Shown here: positions 21,144 to 31,795 of the stretch, one piece after another
Position numbering within the stretch: the first letter of the stretch is position 1
Layout: the number at the start of each line of letters is the position of its first letter
Source: Thalassia testudinum
Lineage: Eukaryota; Streptophyta; Magnoliopsida; Alismatales; Hydrocharitaceae
Assembly: GCA_037157565.1 (NCBI GenBank)
Contig: JAZHRO010000019.1
Span: 63,734,501-63,798,500, forward strand
DNA length: 64,000 nt
Direction of reading: 5' to 3'
Translations under genes and position numbers: made by a program
The notes under the pieces: model-generated
Told to the model about the DNA's origin: nothing
The model's input: only the letters and a program-made list of their open reading frames with translations
Database searches by the model: none

Positions 21144-23862
21144 TGATGAGAACCTCATCATGAGCCATAACTAGCTCATTTTGACCTAATACAAAGGATA
21201 AAAGCTCCTACATAACTCAAGGAAAGGCTTAACTCAGAGAATTCTGAGCTTAAGAAGAAAATAAGTCATAAGGGGTAAAAATGCAATTTTACCAGCACAA
21301 TCTGCAAGCAGGGTAATTCAGGATCCAAACACAGGTCAAACAAACCTAATAAGAAGGGAAGTGGGATGATCTGATCTGATAAGGGCTACAGCAACTCCAA
21401 GGAATTAAATGACAATCTGTAACCCTAAACAAACCCACTTCAATTCACGAGGTTTGAGGCAAATAAAAAATTGACTAAACCCTCTACAATTCGTAGAAAA
21501 ATAATCTCTAGGGTTTAGAACCTTCAATTTGGCCTTAGGAACCCATTTTGACCTACATTGAGAACCATGCCCAATTAATGACTTAATTTGGGTTTTTACG
21601 TAAATTGACTGATCAAACAAGGTCTGATCTAGAAATAAAATTCACCATTAGAATCCTTATGCCCCATTTAGTCATGCATAAAAACTTGAGCCTAAGAAGA
21701 GACCTTCTTGACCGACTTTGCATTTTGGTCCTCATTCATTACTTTTTGACCCTCAACTTTTAAAACCCTCGCATTTTGGCCCCTAACTCTTCTTCGTTCT
21801 TTGCATTTGGGTCCTCCCTGCAAAACCTTGAGCAGCGCCATGCTCCGGCGACTTTGCGCGGAGCATGGCGCCACGCAGGGTAAGGGGGACCCTCTGCCAA
21901 GTCAACCGGGGGTTCCCTACGACCTCTGCCGTCGCAGGGACACCTCCATGGTCTCTGCAACCACCCATACCTTCCGTGCGAACACGCGGAAGGTATGGAT
22001 CTCCATCTCCGGCGTCCTCCGGCTAGGGAGGCACGTCGTCTCCCTCCGCCCTCCTCTCTGATTTCGACTCTATAAAAGCCCTCGACGCTCTGTCGCACTC
22101 TCCAGCTCGGATCTAACGGAGAAACCCCCCCTTTTCCTCTCTTCCCACTCTGACAGAAGCCCCCTGCTCCGGCGGTTCTTCCTCCTCCTCCTCGTCGCTC
22201 TGCCGCACTACCAGTAGCAGAGCTGCCTTCACCTGCTCTTCCCGCGTCGCGCCGTACCCAACGCGTGCTCTCCTGCTCTCTCCTCGCCGCCGCCCTCTCT
22301 CTCTGGGCACCTTCTTCTCCGGCGATAGTCGATACGACTGTCGCCCTGCTCCGGCCCCCCTCATCCCTCCAAGTAGGTACAGTTCTTCCCTTTCCTCCTC
22401 TCTTTCTTTTCCCTACTTTAATTTGCTCAACCGCCCTTCGACCGCGCTTAATCACCCTCACCTTCTCCATCTCCGGCCACCCTCCGGCGAGACGTTCCCA
22501 TCGCTTCGCAGCCCCATACGCCTCGCCGACCCTCACAGAACCTCCGCCTCCTCACCCTGATCAACCTCTGCTCACCCATTACCACTCCACACCCCCACCA
22601 TACTCCACCGAACAAACCCATTCTCGCAGCCACAGTCCGACCTAGCCCCGCCACCAGACGCCATCCCACGACCTGCCACACCCCGCACCACCTTCGCCTT
22701 ACCATGGCAAAGGTCCCCCGCGTGTTTGATTAGGCCGAAGGGCCGTATTCCTGTCTAACAGGTTCGCTGCTCCAGCCGCCATTAGCGATGACTGAAGCAG
22801 CTTCGAGGCGAGCTCCAGGCCCTGCAGCCCTAGATTCCCAGGTGCTGCAGGTTGGGGTGAAGTCCGCAAAGGCTTCTGCCTCTTCAGTTGGCCCATACAT
22901 CGACTGCAGCTGATCAGAGGGCGAGGTGGAGTCGTCCTGCGGGCGCAAGCGAAGGCAGCAGAAGTTAATCCCACATCGTGGGATTTCGAAGCCGCGCACC
23001 CGCATAAAGGCAAAAAGTGCCTTAGCCCCTTTGCCTCCTGACCACGGGGTGAGGTCCCTCTCACCCACTCGACTCGGCCTCGTCCGCGACCACCCCACGC
23101 GGACCTGGCCCAACCCGTTTACCCGACCTGCACTCCTCGCCCACCACCGCACACCGGTGGGCCTGGACCCGGGCGTGACCCGTACCCGACTACCCGGCAG
23201 CTCTGGGAGAGCTATCCTACGAGTGAATTCTGAGAGAGAGAGACGCGGGGGAGGGTAGAGTAGGTTTTCTCCCTTGACGAAACTGTGAGTGTGTAGGCAC
23301 AAGAGAAAAGAAGAAGAGAAGGCAGACCGCAGAGGAAGGAGAAGAAAGAAGGAAGGAGGACGCACTGTAGCAGCGGGTTACTTAAGTCGTCTGAATGAAA
23401 AATCAGACGACGCTCCGAGGACGAAGACGAAGGAGAAGAAAAGAAGGACAGGACCGCAAGGAAAAAGAAAAAGAAGAAGAAGAAGCTCTGAAGAACCCAA
23501 GAGAAGAACAAAGGAAGAAGAAAAAAGAAGAGAAGCAGAACACGAGAAGAAAAGAAGAAGAAGCTCTGAAGAAAAAGAAAGAAGAAAGCAAGAAAAAGAA
23601 GAACAGAGGAAGAACAAGAAGAAGGAAGAAAACTGAAGAACCAAAGAGGAGAAAAGAAGAAGAAGCCAACAAGACAAATTTTTCTCTCTCTCTCTTTATT
23701 TTTGTAATAGAAACTTTGTATCTCTAGAATACAGTTTGCTCCCTGAGTTCGACCTCGGGAGATCTTTTATTTCCGAGTAAAAATTGTAATAGTGGCAATG
23801 ACTATCTGTACTACAACGCCATTTCTATAACAAAACAACAAAACCTAGTCATACCGCCACTA
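21144..23862 (+). repeat. Solo LTR (family A) inside the LINE
   Basis: A 2719-bp LTR starting TGATGAGAACCTCATCA, followed by a second small inverted repeat ATGAGC/GCTCAT, and ending CCACTA. TATA is at 22071-22077, 927 bp from the start. A 390-bp GAA/AAG-rich tract (about 23290-23680) lies on the sense strand. CGTCTGA/TCAGACG inverted repeat near 23388-23408. Conserved block 23738-23758. U5 motif CTGTACTACAACG (23806-23818, one mismatch). A perfect 5-bp target duplication and the absence of internal sequence show recombination between two LTRs. It splits the LINE protein at ...DYGW/RNFQ.... Confidence 0.94.
22071..22077 (+). promoter_or_regulatory. TATA box of solo LTR 21144-23862
   Basis: tataaaa preceded by ctc, at the conserved position of the family. 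Confidence 0.7.
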
Positions 23863-23867
23863 CCAGC

Positions 23868-24654
23868 CGTAATCAAGGATATGTTCCAAGCCGCTCCAGT
23901 GGAAATTACCACAACGGTTTCTATTCCTAATCCACCAAATATAATACCAGATAAAACAGATCATGTCCTTAATAGTTTTACCCCGCCTATGAGAAGAACG
24001 AGCAGCCATAATGGTGAAAAAGAGGTCAGGATCTATGGGAGGTAAGTAGATTTTGTTAAACACCCAGGTAGAAATTTTCCAGACCAATTCGCTATTAGAG
24101 AAAACATGGATAAGAGTCTCAAGAGATGGATTATGGAGACAATAGGAGCATTTAGAGACCAACATGATACCCAATTTAGAGATTTTGTCATCAGTAGGGA
24201 GTCTATGGGAGAGAACGAACCAGACACAAAGGGATATTCTAATAGGAAGCTTAAGACTCCATAAAATTTTGAAACTATGGTCTTTAACAATTGGTCCTGC
24301 AATTAGATGATACGTAGAAGAGATGGAGAATGTGCCGAAGGAATGAGGAGTCCAGATAGGCTTATCTTTCATAACATCAAGCGAGATATCACCAATTTGT
24401 TCCTGAATATGAGTAGGAATGAACACTCTGAGGGGATAAGATGAGAAAGAGGAGATGATATCTTTGGTAGGAACACGTCGAGTCGAGATATCCTTAGGGA
24501 GGAAATCTTTGAGGGCAGAGTTTCCAACCCAAATATCAAACCAAAAGTCCACCTGTCCCTCATGAATCTCCCATCTGATGAAAGATTTCATGTCCTCATA
24601 GGCTTGAAAAAGATTGTGAAATCTCATGGGGAGCAGAGAGATGTTTCCAGATTT
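23868..24654 (-). pseudogene. LINE ORF2: post-RT region with zf-RVT zinc-binding segment
   Basis: An open stretch of about 255 residues with the typical plant-LINE order: WEIHEGQVDFWFDIWVG, then DKPIWTPHSFGTFSISSTY, IRISLCVWFVLSHRLPTDD, and a Cys-rich zf-RVT signature (SKCSYCLHNPSLETLIHVFSNSELVWK). It ends at the boundary of the nested LTR with ILDYGW. A stop near 24656 separates it from RT. Confidence 0.87.
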
Positions 24655-26413
24655 CTAAAGATCATGGATCAAGCCTGAGTAAATGGAGCCATCAAGGATA
24701 ATTTGCCAAACCCTCTTCATTCTCAAGGCCTTGATGAAAAGGGACAGGTTTTTAATACCTAAACCCCTAGAACAATGAGGGGAGGTAATAGTGCTACAGG
24801 AAATCCAATGGTGGTAAGGGTCGTCCACCGTATTACCCCAGAAGAAATTAGCCATTATAGAGTTCAATTTACAAATGACGGAAGAAGGAACATCCATAAC
24901 AGCTATAATGTGAATACGAATAGAGGCGAGAACATGCTTAATTAGGAGCATTCTAGCGGCTGCAGAGAGAAGATTTGTTTTCCAACCCACAAGTTTTGAT
25001 TGAACCTTATTGATAATATTGTAATACTAAGAAATCTTAGCCCTACCCGTGAAGATGGGACATCCAAGATACGTGAACGAGAAAGAACCATTTTGGTAAC
25101 CTATGAGATCAAGAAGGTAGGGAAGGTGACCCGATGGAAAATTTTTCCTGACATAACAAAAGCTCTTCTAAAGGCTGACCTTCTGCCCAAAAGCAACCTC
25201 AAAATCAGAGACAAATTTGGAAAGATTACAAATGGACTTGAGATTGCCATTAGTGAAGATGCTGATGTTGTCAGCATACAGAAGGATGGTCGAACATTAC
25301 GGTGAAGGGTAAAAGGTTGGATTCTCCCTAAATGAACAAGGTGTTTCAGGTTCCTAATAAAAGGCTTCATGAAGATGTCAAAAAGGAAAGGGGAGATAGG
25401 GCCACCTTGACGAAGGCCTCGAGAAGCCTTAAAAAAAGGGGAAGAACTCCCATCAATCAAAATAGAAGACCCCTCATGACAGACAAAAGCCTTGAACAAA
25501 TTAACACAATGAGTACAGAAACCAAAGGCTCCAAGGATTTTGAAAAGGATATCCCACTCAACTCTGTCATAGGCCTTTTCAAGATTTAGGTGGAAAATGA
25601 CATTAAAACCATGAACCTTTTTTTCGAGGCAAGTGGTAGCAATATGATAAAAAATGTTTCAGCCCTTAATGAAACCAACCTGTTCAAGAGAAATAAGCTT
25701 ACGAAGGAGAGTTTCAAGATGTTCGGCAAGAATGCTTGAAGCTAATTTATAGACAACATTGCATAAGCTAATCGGCCTATAATCCGCAAGCTCGCTCACC
25801 TTGACCTTTTTGGGAATAAGGGCGATGTAAGTGTTGTTAAATGAGAGAGGGGTCGAATGGGTTTCAAAAAAATAACTAATGGCCTATATAGCACCATTCT
25901 TCATAATATCCCAACAATGTTTAAAAAATTCAGCATTAAACCCATTAGGCCCAGGGGTCTTATTAGGGGGCATCTGAGACAACACATCCCAAATCTCAAC
26001 TTTCGACGGAGCCTTAATAAGACCCTCGTTGTCATCGCTCAAAATGAGAGAAGGAATGTGTTGAAGAAAAGGATTATAACCAAAAGGAGAACTGGAGGCT
26101 AAAAGATTTTCAAAATAGCTAGTAGATCTTTGAATCGCAGCCAACCTAGACCCATTGCCAATTTTATCCACCACTGAAGATCTAGCATGTTTGGCAAATT
26201 TCCTTTTGATAGAAGTAAAGAAGAATCTATTGCAGCCTTCCCCATTCCAGGAGCTGTTTGACAGTTAATTTTAGCTTTCTGCATATAGAGATCGTTCAGT
26301 ATGAGAATAGCATCATCAAGTTGAATGCAGATATTGTTGAGCTCAGCGGAGGTGTTGTCATCCCAGGAGGATGGAAGAGAGGCATCAAGGTCATCATGGC
26401 GAGACTCAAGTTG
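24655..26413 (-). pseudogene. LINE ORF2: reverse transcriptase
   Basis: Non-LTR RT read in several frames. From the right: a degraded N-terminal linker (26099-26413), IWDVLSQMPPNKTPGPNGFNAEFFKHCW (25884-26000), SRGLRQGGPISPFLF (about 25410), the catalytic strand (25267-25278) and the MGWKTNLLSAAARMLLIKHVLASI segment (24910-24990). The catalytic box reads YADN rather than YADD, so its second Asp is lost in addition to several frameshifts. The family enzyme performs target-primed reverse transcription in the nucleus. Confidence 0.88.
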
Positions 26414-26418
26414 TTCCA
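26414..26418. repeat. Target-site duplication TTCCA, left copy
   Basis: An identical TTCCA lies at 28703-28707. Confidence 0.92.
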
Positions 26419-28702
26419 TGATTGCGCAGCAATCATAGGTCTTAATTGACCTAAATTAGGCTAGGACTTAGCATAAGTTAGGGTAATTCATGCATGCATA
26501 AGCATTACTAGCACCTTTATTGCTTTCTTTTAGCTATGCATAAAATAATGCTATAATGTATTGATTAGGTGAATTATGTCAATTGCAGGAAATAGCTAGA
26601 TCTGAAGCTAATCTAATGCTGGATCTGAAGAATAAAGAATAACTGATGTTGCAGCAAAGCTGGAGCAAAAGACCTAGATTAGATGTAGTAGATAATAATG
26701 TAAGGGAGTTAAGGTATGTTATTTTATTAAGTAGGAATAAAGCAATAAATTGTGAAGAACTTAGGTCCATCCTAGCCCTAGGACAGCCTAGAAGCTTCCC
26801 CAAGCCTTAGCCACCCTTAGATTAGGTCACCACACCCTAAGAAACCTTAAAACTCTAATTCCAGCCTCTATCTAGACATCAAGATGAGTTATAGGATGTC
26901 CAAAACCCTTAGCCAACTCCCACACACCTTAAACCCACTTCTACAGTGTTATTGGATGTCCAGACACTTAGTCAGACATCCAATTTCTGCAGAATACCCA
27001 AGACAAAACCTAGAATCCCTCCTGACTCTGATTGGACGTCTAGACAATAAGTTTGGACTTCTAATTTTTCACTATAAGATGTCTGATAACTTTATTGAAT
27101 GTCCAGAACTGCCCTCCAGACCCTGTTTTGAGATTCAAGCCTTGATCTTGGATCTCTATCTCCCTAAACCCAATTCTAACCCCTAGGAACCTAATTAAGG
27201 TGCCCTAACCCTAGTACATCACCTCTAGACCTCCCTAAGGACCTAATTAGGTCTTCACTAAACCTAATTGACTTGGATCTTAGTCAATTCCATCAGCCTA
27301 TTCAATTAGACTCATTGAGGCCAATTGAGCCCTGATCTCAGCACACACTGTCCAATTGACCTATACCTAACTTAATTGAGTTGTTTTACTCTCAATTAGT
27401 GTTTCACACATCCAATTAAACTTGTATCAAGTTTAATTGCACTTTGCCTTAGTGAATTAGGGTTTGCAACCCTAATTTGAGACCTAACCTAGACCTAAAC
27501 CCATTAGAACCTACCTTAACCCACCTAACCACTTAGGGCACGACCACACACACACCCATTCATGCACTCCCACACCACCTAGAGTATTCTAGGACCTTCC
27601 AAAGGTGGCGACACCTTGGTTGCCAAAAATAGCAACCAAGGATGAGTCTTCTCTTAGATCCACTTTTGGTGGATCTAAGAACCACGCTCTCTCTCTCCTT
27701 GGATGGCCACACTTGGAGCTCTCTCTAGAGAGTTCCAAGCTTCTCTAGAGAGTCTCACTTAGGTCTATAAAAATACCTAAGGGGTGGCACTTTGCAACCA
27801 TTCACTCTTGGCTCCATTTAAGCTTAGCTTCATTCCACCTCCACTCCACCTTCACGAGTAGCTTCACCATGGCCACCACCATCTCTATGCCAAGATGTTG
27901 GATCACCTCCTCAACCTCTCTCCAAGGGTCGACCTAAGCACCATTGGCCGCCCCTCCTTCTCCTCTCAACCAAGTCAAACACCATCGGAGCCCACCTCTG
28001 AATGCCCTTAGTTCTGCTATAGCTTTTCACAGTTTTACTTCTTTATTTACTGCTTAATAGTGTAGCTCTATATTCTCCCCCAATGATGCACGCATAATCC
28101 CCCCCATAGATTCATGTATGCAATCATTTTCTGCTAGCTAGATTTATGTTTCCAAGCATTCCTCTATAAGCTTTCCACGAGCTTCATGTTGCAAACACTA
28201 TCATGAATCAAAGAAAATCTTTTTCTATATATGTGTGTGTGTGTGTGTGAAAATCACCATGAGCCTTGTTGCAATAATTTTTTTTTGTGTGATTAAAGTT
28301 GCCTGCTCTTAATTACTATCTGTTGCAACTAGCATATCGGTACCTGAAAATATCGAGGATCTAACTATTAACGCATTTTTCGTAAACAGCCACCACATAA
28401 CTAGAATCGTGCATACTGAAACTCACACTTTCACGTTTGTCATCTACCTAACACATGCGCACATAATTAGGGTTAATAATGAAAGTGATCGAACATTGAT
28501 CTGACGATTAGAAACGGGTGTGCGATTTTAAACAAGTAGAGTGAGCGAGATTGATTTCAAATCTGCATTTCCATAAACGCCTCCCAGAGACAAACGACCG
28601 GGACTCCAAGTCTCGTTATCTTAGAAATTATTTTTGTTGATCGTATTTCATGACTGTACTGCAACGCATTTCTTATAAAATACGTGCTTTACGATCCCAA
28701 CA
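26419..28702 (+). repeat. Solo LTR (family B) inside the LINE
   Basis: A 2284-bp LTR beginning TGATTGCGCAGCAATCA (a perfect 7-bp terminal hairpin) and ending CCAACA. TATA (ctataaaaa) is at 27767-27775. Degenerate AGACGTC-type words lie near 26895-27110, a (TG)n microsatellite at 28226-28249, and a U5 motif CTGTACTGCAACG at 28654-28666 (two mismatches). The perfect 5-bp duplication TTCCA and the restored LINE reading across it (DIQKIMEQLES) fix both ends. Its start matches the LTR at 48534. Confidence 0.93.
27767..27775 (+). promoter_or_regulatory. TATA box of solo LTR 26419-28702
   Basis: ctataaaaa following a (CTCTAGAGAG)-rich inverted-repeat stretch at 27720-27755. Confidence 0.55.
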
Positions 28703-28707
28703 TTCCA

Positions 28708-29600
28708 TAATTTTCTGAATATCACCGAAAGTCGATCTATTCCAGCTCCTCAAAACCCTCTTAAGTGAAGTTAATTTCATGTAAAGATGAGAGATAGGGT
28801 CTCCTTGACACTCCGGCAAAGGTTGGAACCAGATAGACTACACCATCCTTTAAAGTTGTTGTCCCTTAACCACATGTTTAAGAAACGAAAAGGTCAAGGA
28901 TAAGAAGAAGGGGCCACCTGAAGAGAGAGGGCCATGGAGGCATGGTCAGAGTCACATCAAGAGATAATTCCCATAAGGGGAAAGAATCATGGCTTCAGAG
29001 TTGGTGAGAATGCGGCCAATTTCTGGTAAATACGAGAACTCCCTCTCTAACCATTACACCACGAGAATTGGTTCCCAGCTAAAGGCAAGTCAATTAAGGC
29101 CAACTTATTAATAAAAGATTGAAAGTCAACAAATTGGAAGTCTTGATAAGACAAACCACCACTTTTCTCACAGGCTTTAGGATGCAATTAAAATCACTGT
29201 TGAAGATCCAAGGAGAATTACTGGAATTAGTAAGAAGAAACAAATGGTTCTAGAGGATGCTTCTCAAGTTCGCTTCATAAGAGGCATAGATAGCAGAGAT
29301 AGTGAGCTTACTAGATAGAAATTTGCAATCCACAATTAAAGACCGAGGCATAGCTCTTCTCAAGGAAATTGACAAATGATTCTTCCAAAAGCAACAGATA
29401 TTGGGAAAAGCAAGGTCCACCATGTAGTAATCAAAGTCAATGGCAGCCATAACTTTTGAAGCATTATGCTGAGATGCAAAAGGTTCAAAAAGGAAGATCA
29501 AGTTAAGGGAATGATCTAGGATGATAGATTTGAGCTGGTTGAGGGTAGGAGTATTCAAGATACCCTGACAATTCCAAAAGAGACAATCATAAGAGGGATG
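28708..29600 (-). pseudogene. LINE ORF2: APE-type endonuclease
   Basis: The N-terminal endonuclease/exonuclease/phosphatase domain of ORF2. FWNCQGI (about 29570) is the first catalytic strand, followed by QLKSIILDHSLNLIFLFE with the conserved Glu, the SLIVDCKF strand, and a SDFNCIL segment near 29190 where relatives have GDFN. In the family it nicks the target DNA. Many stops follow 29250. Confidence 0.82.
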
Positions 29601-31200
29601 AGGTGTAGGACCCAGAATGATTACGAGTAACCTTAACCGAACCTTTGGTGGGCCGACCCCCACGGGTTCCTCTAGACCTAGTGGTAGAGTGTGCCTCATA
29701 TGCCAACACTGTTTGGGATCCCAAATCAGAAAAATCAAAACAAACAAGAGTCTCTCCATCCAACCAAGATTTCTCCAAATTCCCATCATTGCTCAAAATA
29801 GCGGTAGCAGGGGTCTAATCCTCCTCAAGAATTTCCTCTATCCTAGGAGGTAAAGGATTCGAGTTAGGAGTCAGAAAAGGAAGATAAATGCCCCACTTAA
29901 ATCCAACAGAAGGAGTATCCATACTATTGTCAGTCGATCTCAAGTTAAAAGGATCTTTCGTAGGAAACCAATTAGCCATCAAATCCAGCAAAACTCTTTC
30001 CAATCCCAACATTCCAGAAATCTCCATAGAAAAGTGATCTTTTAAAATCGCAACATCAGGGGAATTGCCAAGAGCTGTAGAAACAATTTGAGGGAGGTGA
30101 TTCAAAAGCTTACTGTCCGCAAAAACCAAATTCGAGCTCAAACATGATTCAGAGGGACGAGAACTACCTTCACGAAATTTTAAATAAATAGAACTATCAA
30201 ACGTAAAAAATGAGTGCACCACCATAGGGTAATCAAAAAAATAATCAGGCATATGAGAGACAGCATTGGAATCATTCACCACTGAATTGGAACTTTTAAC
30301 CTGAGTGGCATCAGGAGACTCTGGTGGAGGAGAAGCCAAAGTCTCAGATCCCATGGATCTGGGGTTGGAAGAGTGTGTCGATCGTCGAAACCGCACCTTG
30401 CGCTTTTTTTTTCGCTTGTGTTTACTGAGGGCTTGCTGAGATGAGGCAGATCCTGGATCCCCCAAAAGGGAAGAGGAATTAATATTACAATCATCATTCA
30501 GCACCAAAACCCCTTCCTCACTAGCCATGTCTAAAGAGGTTCAGCTTGGATCCAAAGGAGCCTGCACCTCTCCAACATTAACAAGAGAAGGGTCTGAAGT
30601 CGGGACTTCAGGGTCCTTCACAGGGGAAGATTCCAAACAAAACTAGGTCAAGAAATCATCAAATCAATTTCAACGCTGACACGTAGGTATCCTGGTTTAA
30701 AGCCACCAACTGTGCGGTAATCTACACAAACAGGGTTACCAATCTGAAAGGCAATAGAAAGCAATGCATTCGGATGCACCAAATGAAGGTTAAGCCCAGG
30801 GAACCCCACCCACACCGGAGCTATCGAAATCGGAGATCAGTCTTAAAGGTGGTGGTCCATCGGATAACCTGAACCCACACATTAGCTAGAACCACCGAAT
30901 CCAAAGCATATATCTAGCAGAAATCAGCATAGGAGGTGCAAGACAGTAACCAATGTCTCAAATCGAGCGAGGTAAGGGAGAAATCCTCCATCAAAACCAT
31001 TTTCTTAGCAAGAAAGTTTCTGATAGTCTAGGAGTGAGGCTCAAGGCCCCACGCATGAAAAATAATAGCAAAAGAAAACTTATGCACCAACTCAGAAGCT
31101 TCGTCAGGGGAAAAGGATGTCCCCATGAGGCCATCAACCACCTTGGGCTTGTGAACTTAGAGAGCAAGTTCTTGAAAAGGGGGCGGTGAGGGGAAGCCAG
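29601..31200 (-). pseudogene. LINE ORF1 (RNA-binding, DUF4283-type), broken
   Basis: The right part (30661-31200) encodes a DUF4283-like domain with GNPVCVDYRTVGGFKPGYLR, the usual signature before the zinc knuckle of plant L1 ORF1, in frames broken by stops. The part starting at 30528 is an open 237-residue Ser/Pro-rich stretch with a basic KHKRKKKRKVRFRR patch. The C-terminus (about 29660-29796) has a GTRGGRPTKGSVK basic tail. In the family the product binds LINE RNA. Confidence 0.78.
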
Positions 31201-31758
31201 AGCCTGCAACCACCGAGGCAAAAGAGGTCTTCACTGGGGAAGGAGGATTGGCCCCTCTAAGAGGGAGAGAAGAGGACGAGGACCCCGAAGGGTGGGTTAT
31301 ACCCCCAGAGAAGAGAAGCTAGGCCACAAAACCCAAAGAAGCAAAACTGCAAATCCCCAAAACAACAGGAGGGAAGCACACCAGGGTAGTAGTAGGGAGA
31401 GCCCCACGAAAACCCTAAATTGGCAAAACCACAAGAAAAGCCACGAAGGAAAACCCAAACACCAAAGCGAGACAAAAAGCACATAGGAACACATGAACAG
31501 AAGGAAAAAATCCTAGAAAATGGCCAAACCAAAGAAAGCGGTAAAGGAAGAACTCCACAATGCCCCAAAAGGAGCCATCAGAGAGGGGAGGGGCGCAAAG
31601 GCCCCCCACCGACGAAGGACCGGGAGGTCACACCAGCAAGGAGGCAAGATCCAATGCTGGCAAGGAGAAAAGAGAGAGCGGAGGAAGGAAGGGCAAGGAA
31701 ACGAGGGGAGCGGGTGGGGGACCGAGGAGAGGGAGGAAGTAAATGAGAGCCCCTCACC
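31201..31758 (-). other. LINE 5' UTR
   Basis: A GC-rich segment on the minus strand, C/T-rich with repeated TCCTT and CCTCC words, ending at the target duplication. It resembles the internal-promoter leader of plant L1 elements. No coding domain was recognised in the overlapping frames. Confidence 0.6.
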
Positions 31759-31776
31759 ACCTTCTAAAGTTTCTTT
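31759..31776. repeat. Target-site duplication, right copy, of the LINE
   Basis: Matches 20361-20380 with one substitution and two missing T's. Confidence 0.8.
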
Positions 31777-31790
31777 CATAAGTCAAATTG

Positions 31791-31795
31791 CCCTT
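31791..31795. repeat. Target-site duplication CCCTT, left copy
   Basis: An identical CCCTT lies at 34538-34542. Confidence 0.8.

Larger units (their letters stand above)
20381..31758 (-). mobile_element. L1-type LINE, with two nested solo LTRs
   Basis: A minus-strand non-LTR retrotransposon flanked by an 18-20 bp target duplication. Removing the two nested LTRs and one copy of each 5-bp duplication leaves 6365 bp, the normal size of a full-length plant L1. Order from its 5' end (right): G/C-rich 5' UTR, ORF1 with a DUF4283-type domain, ORF2 with APE-type endonuclease, reverse transcriptase, zf-RVT region and RNase H, and an A-rich 3' end near 20400. All frames are broken. The joins across both nested LTRs restore continuous protein similarity, which independently confirms the insertion points. 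Confidence 0.9.

Noticed and set aside
21760..22536. 258-codon open frame on the minus strand inside the 21144 LTR
   Set aside because: It lies antisense to the promoter/leader part of a family-A LTR, is rich in Gly/Arg/Glu from GC-rich low complexity, has no domain, and the same position in other LTRs is not open in the same frame.
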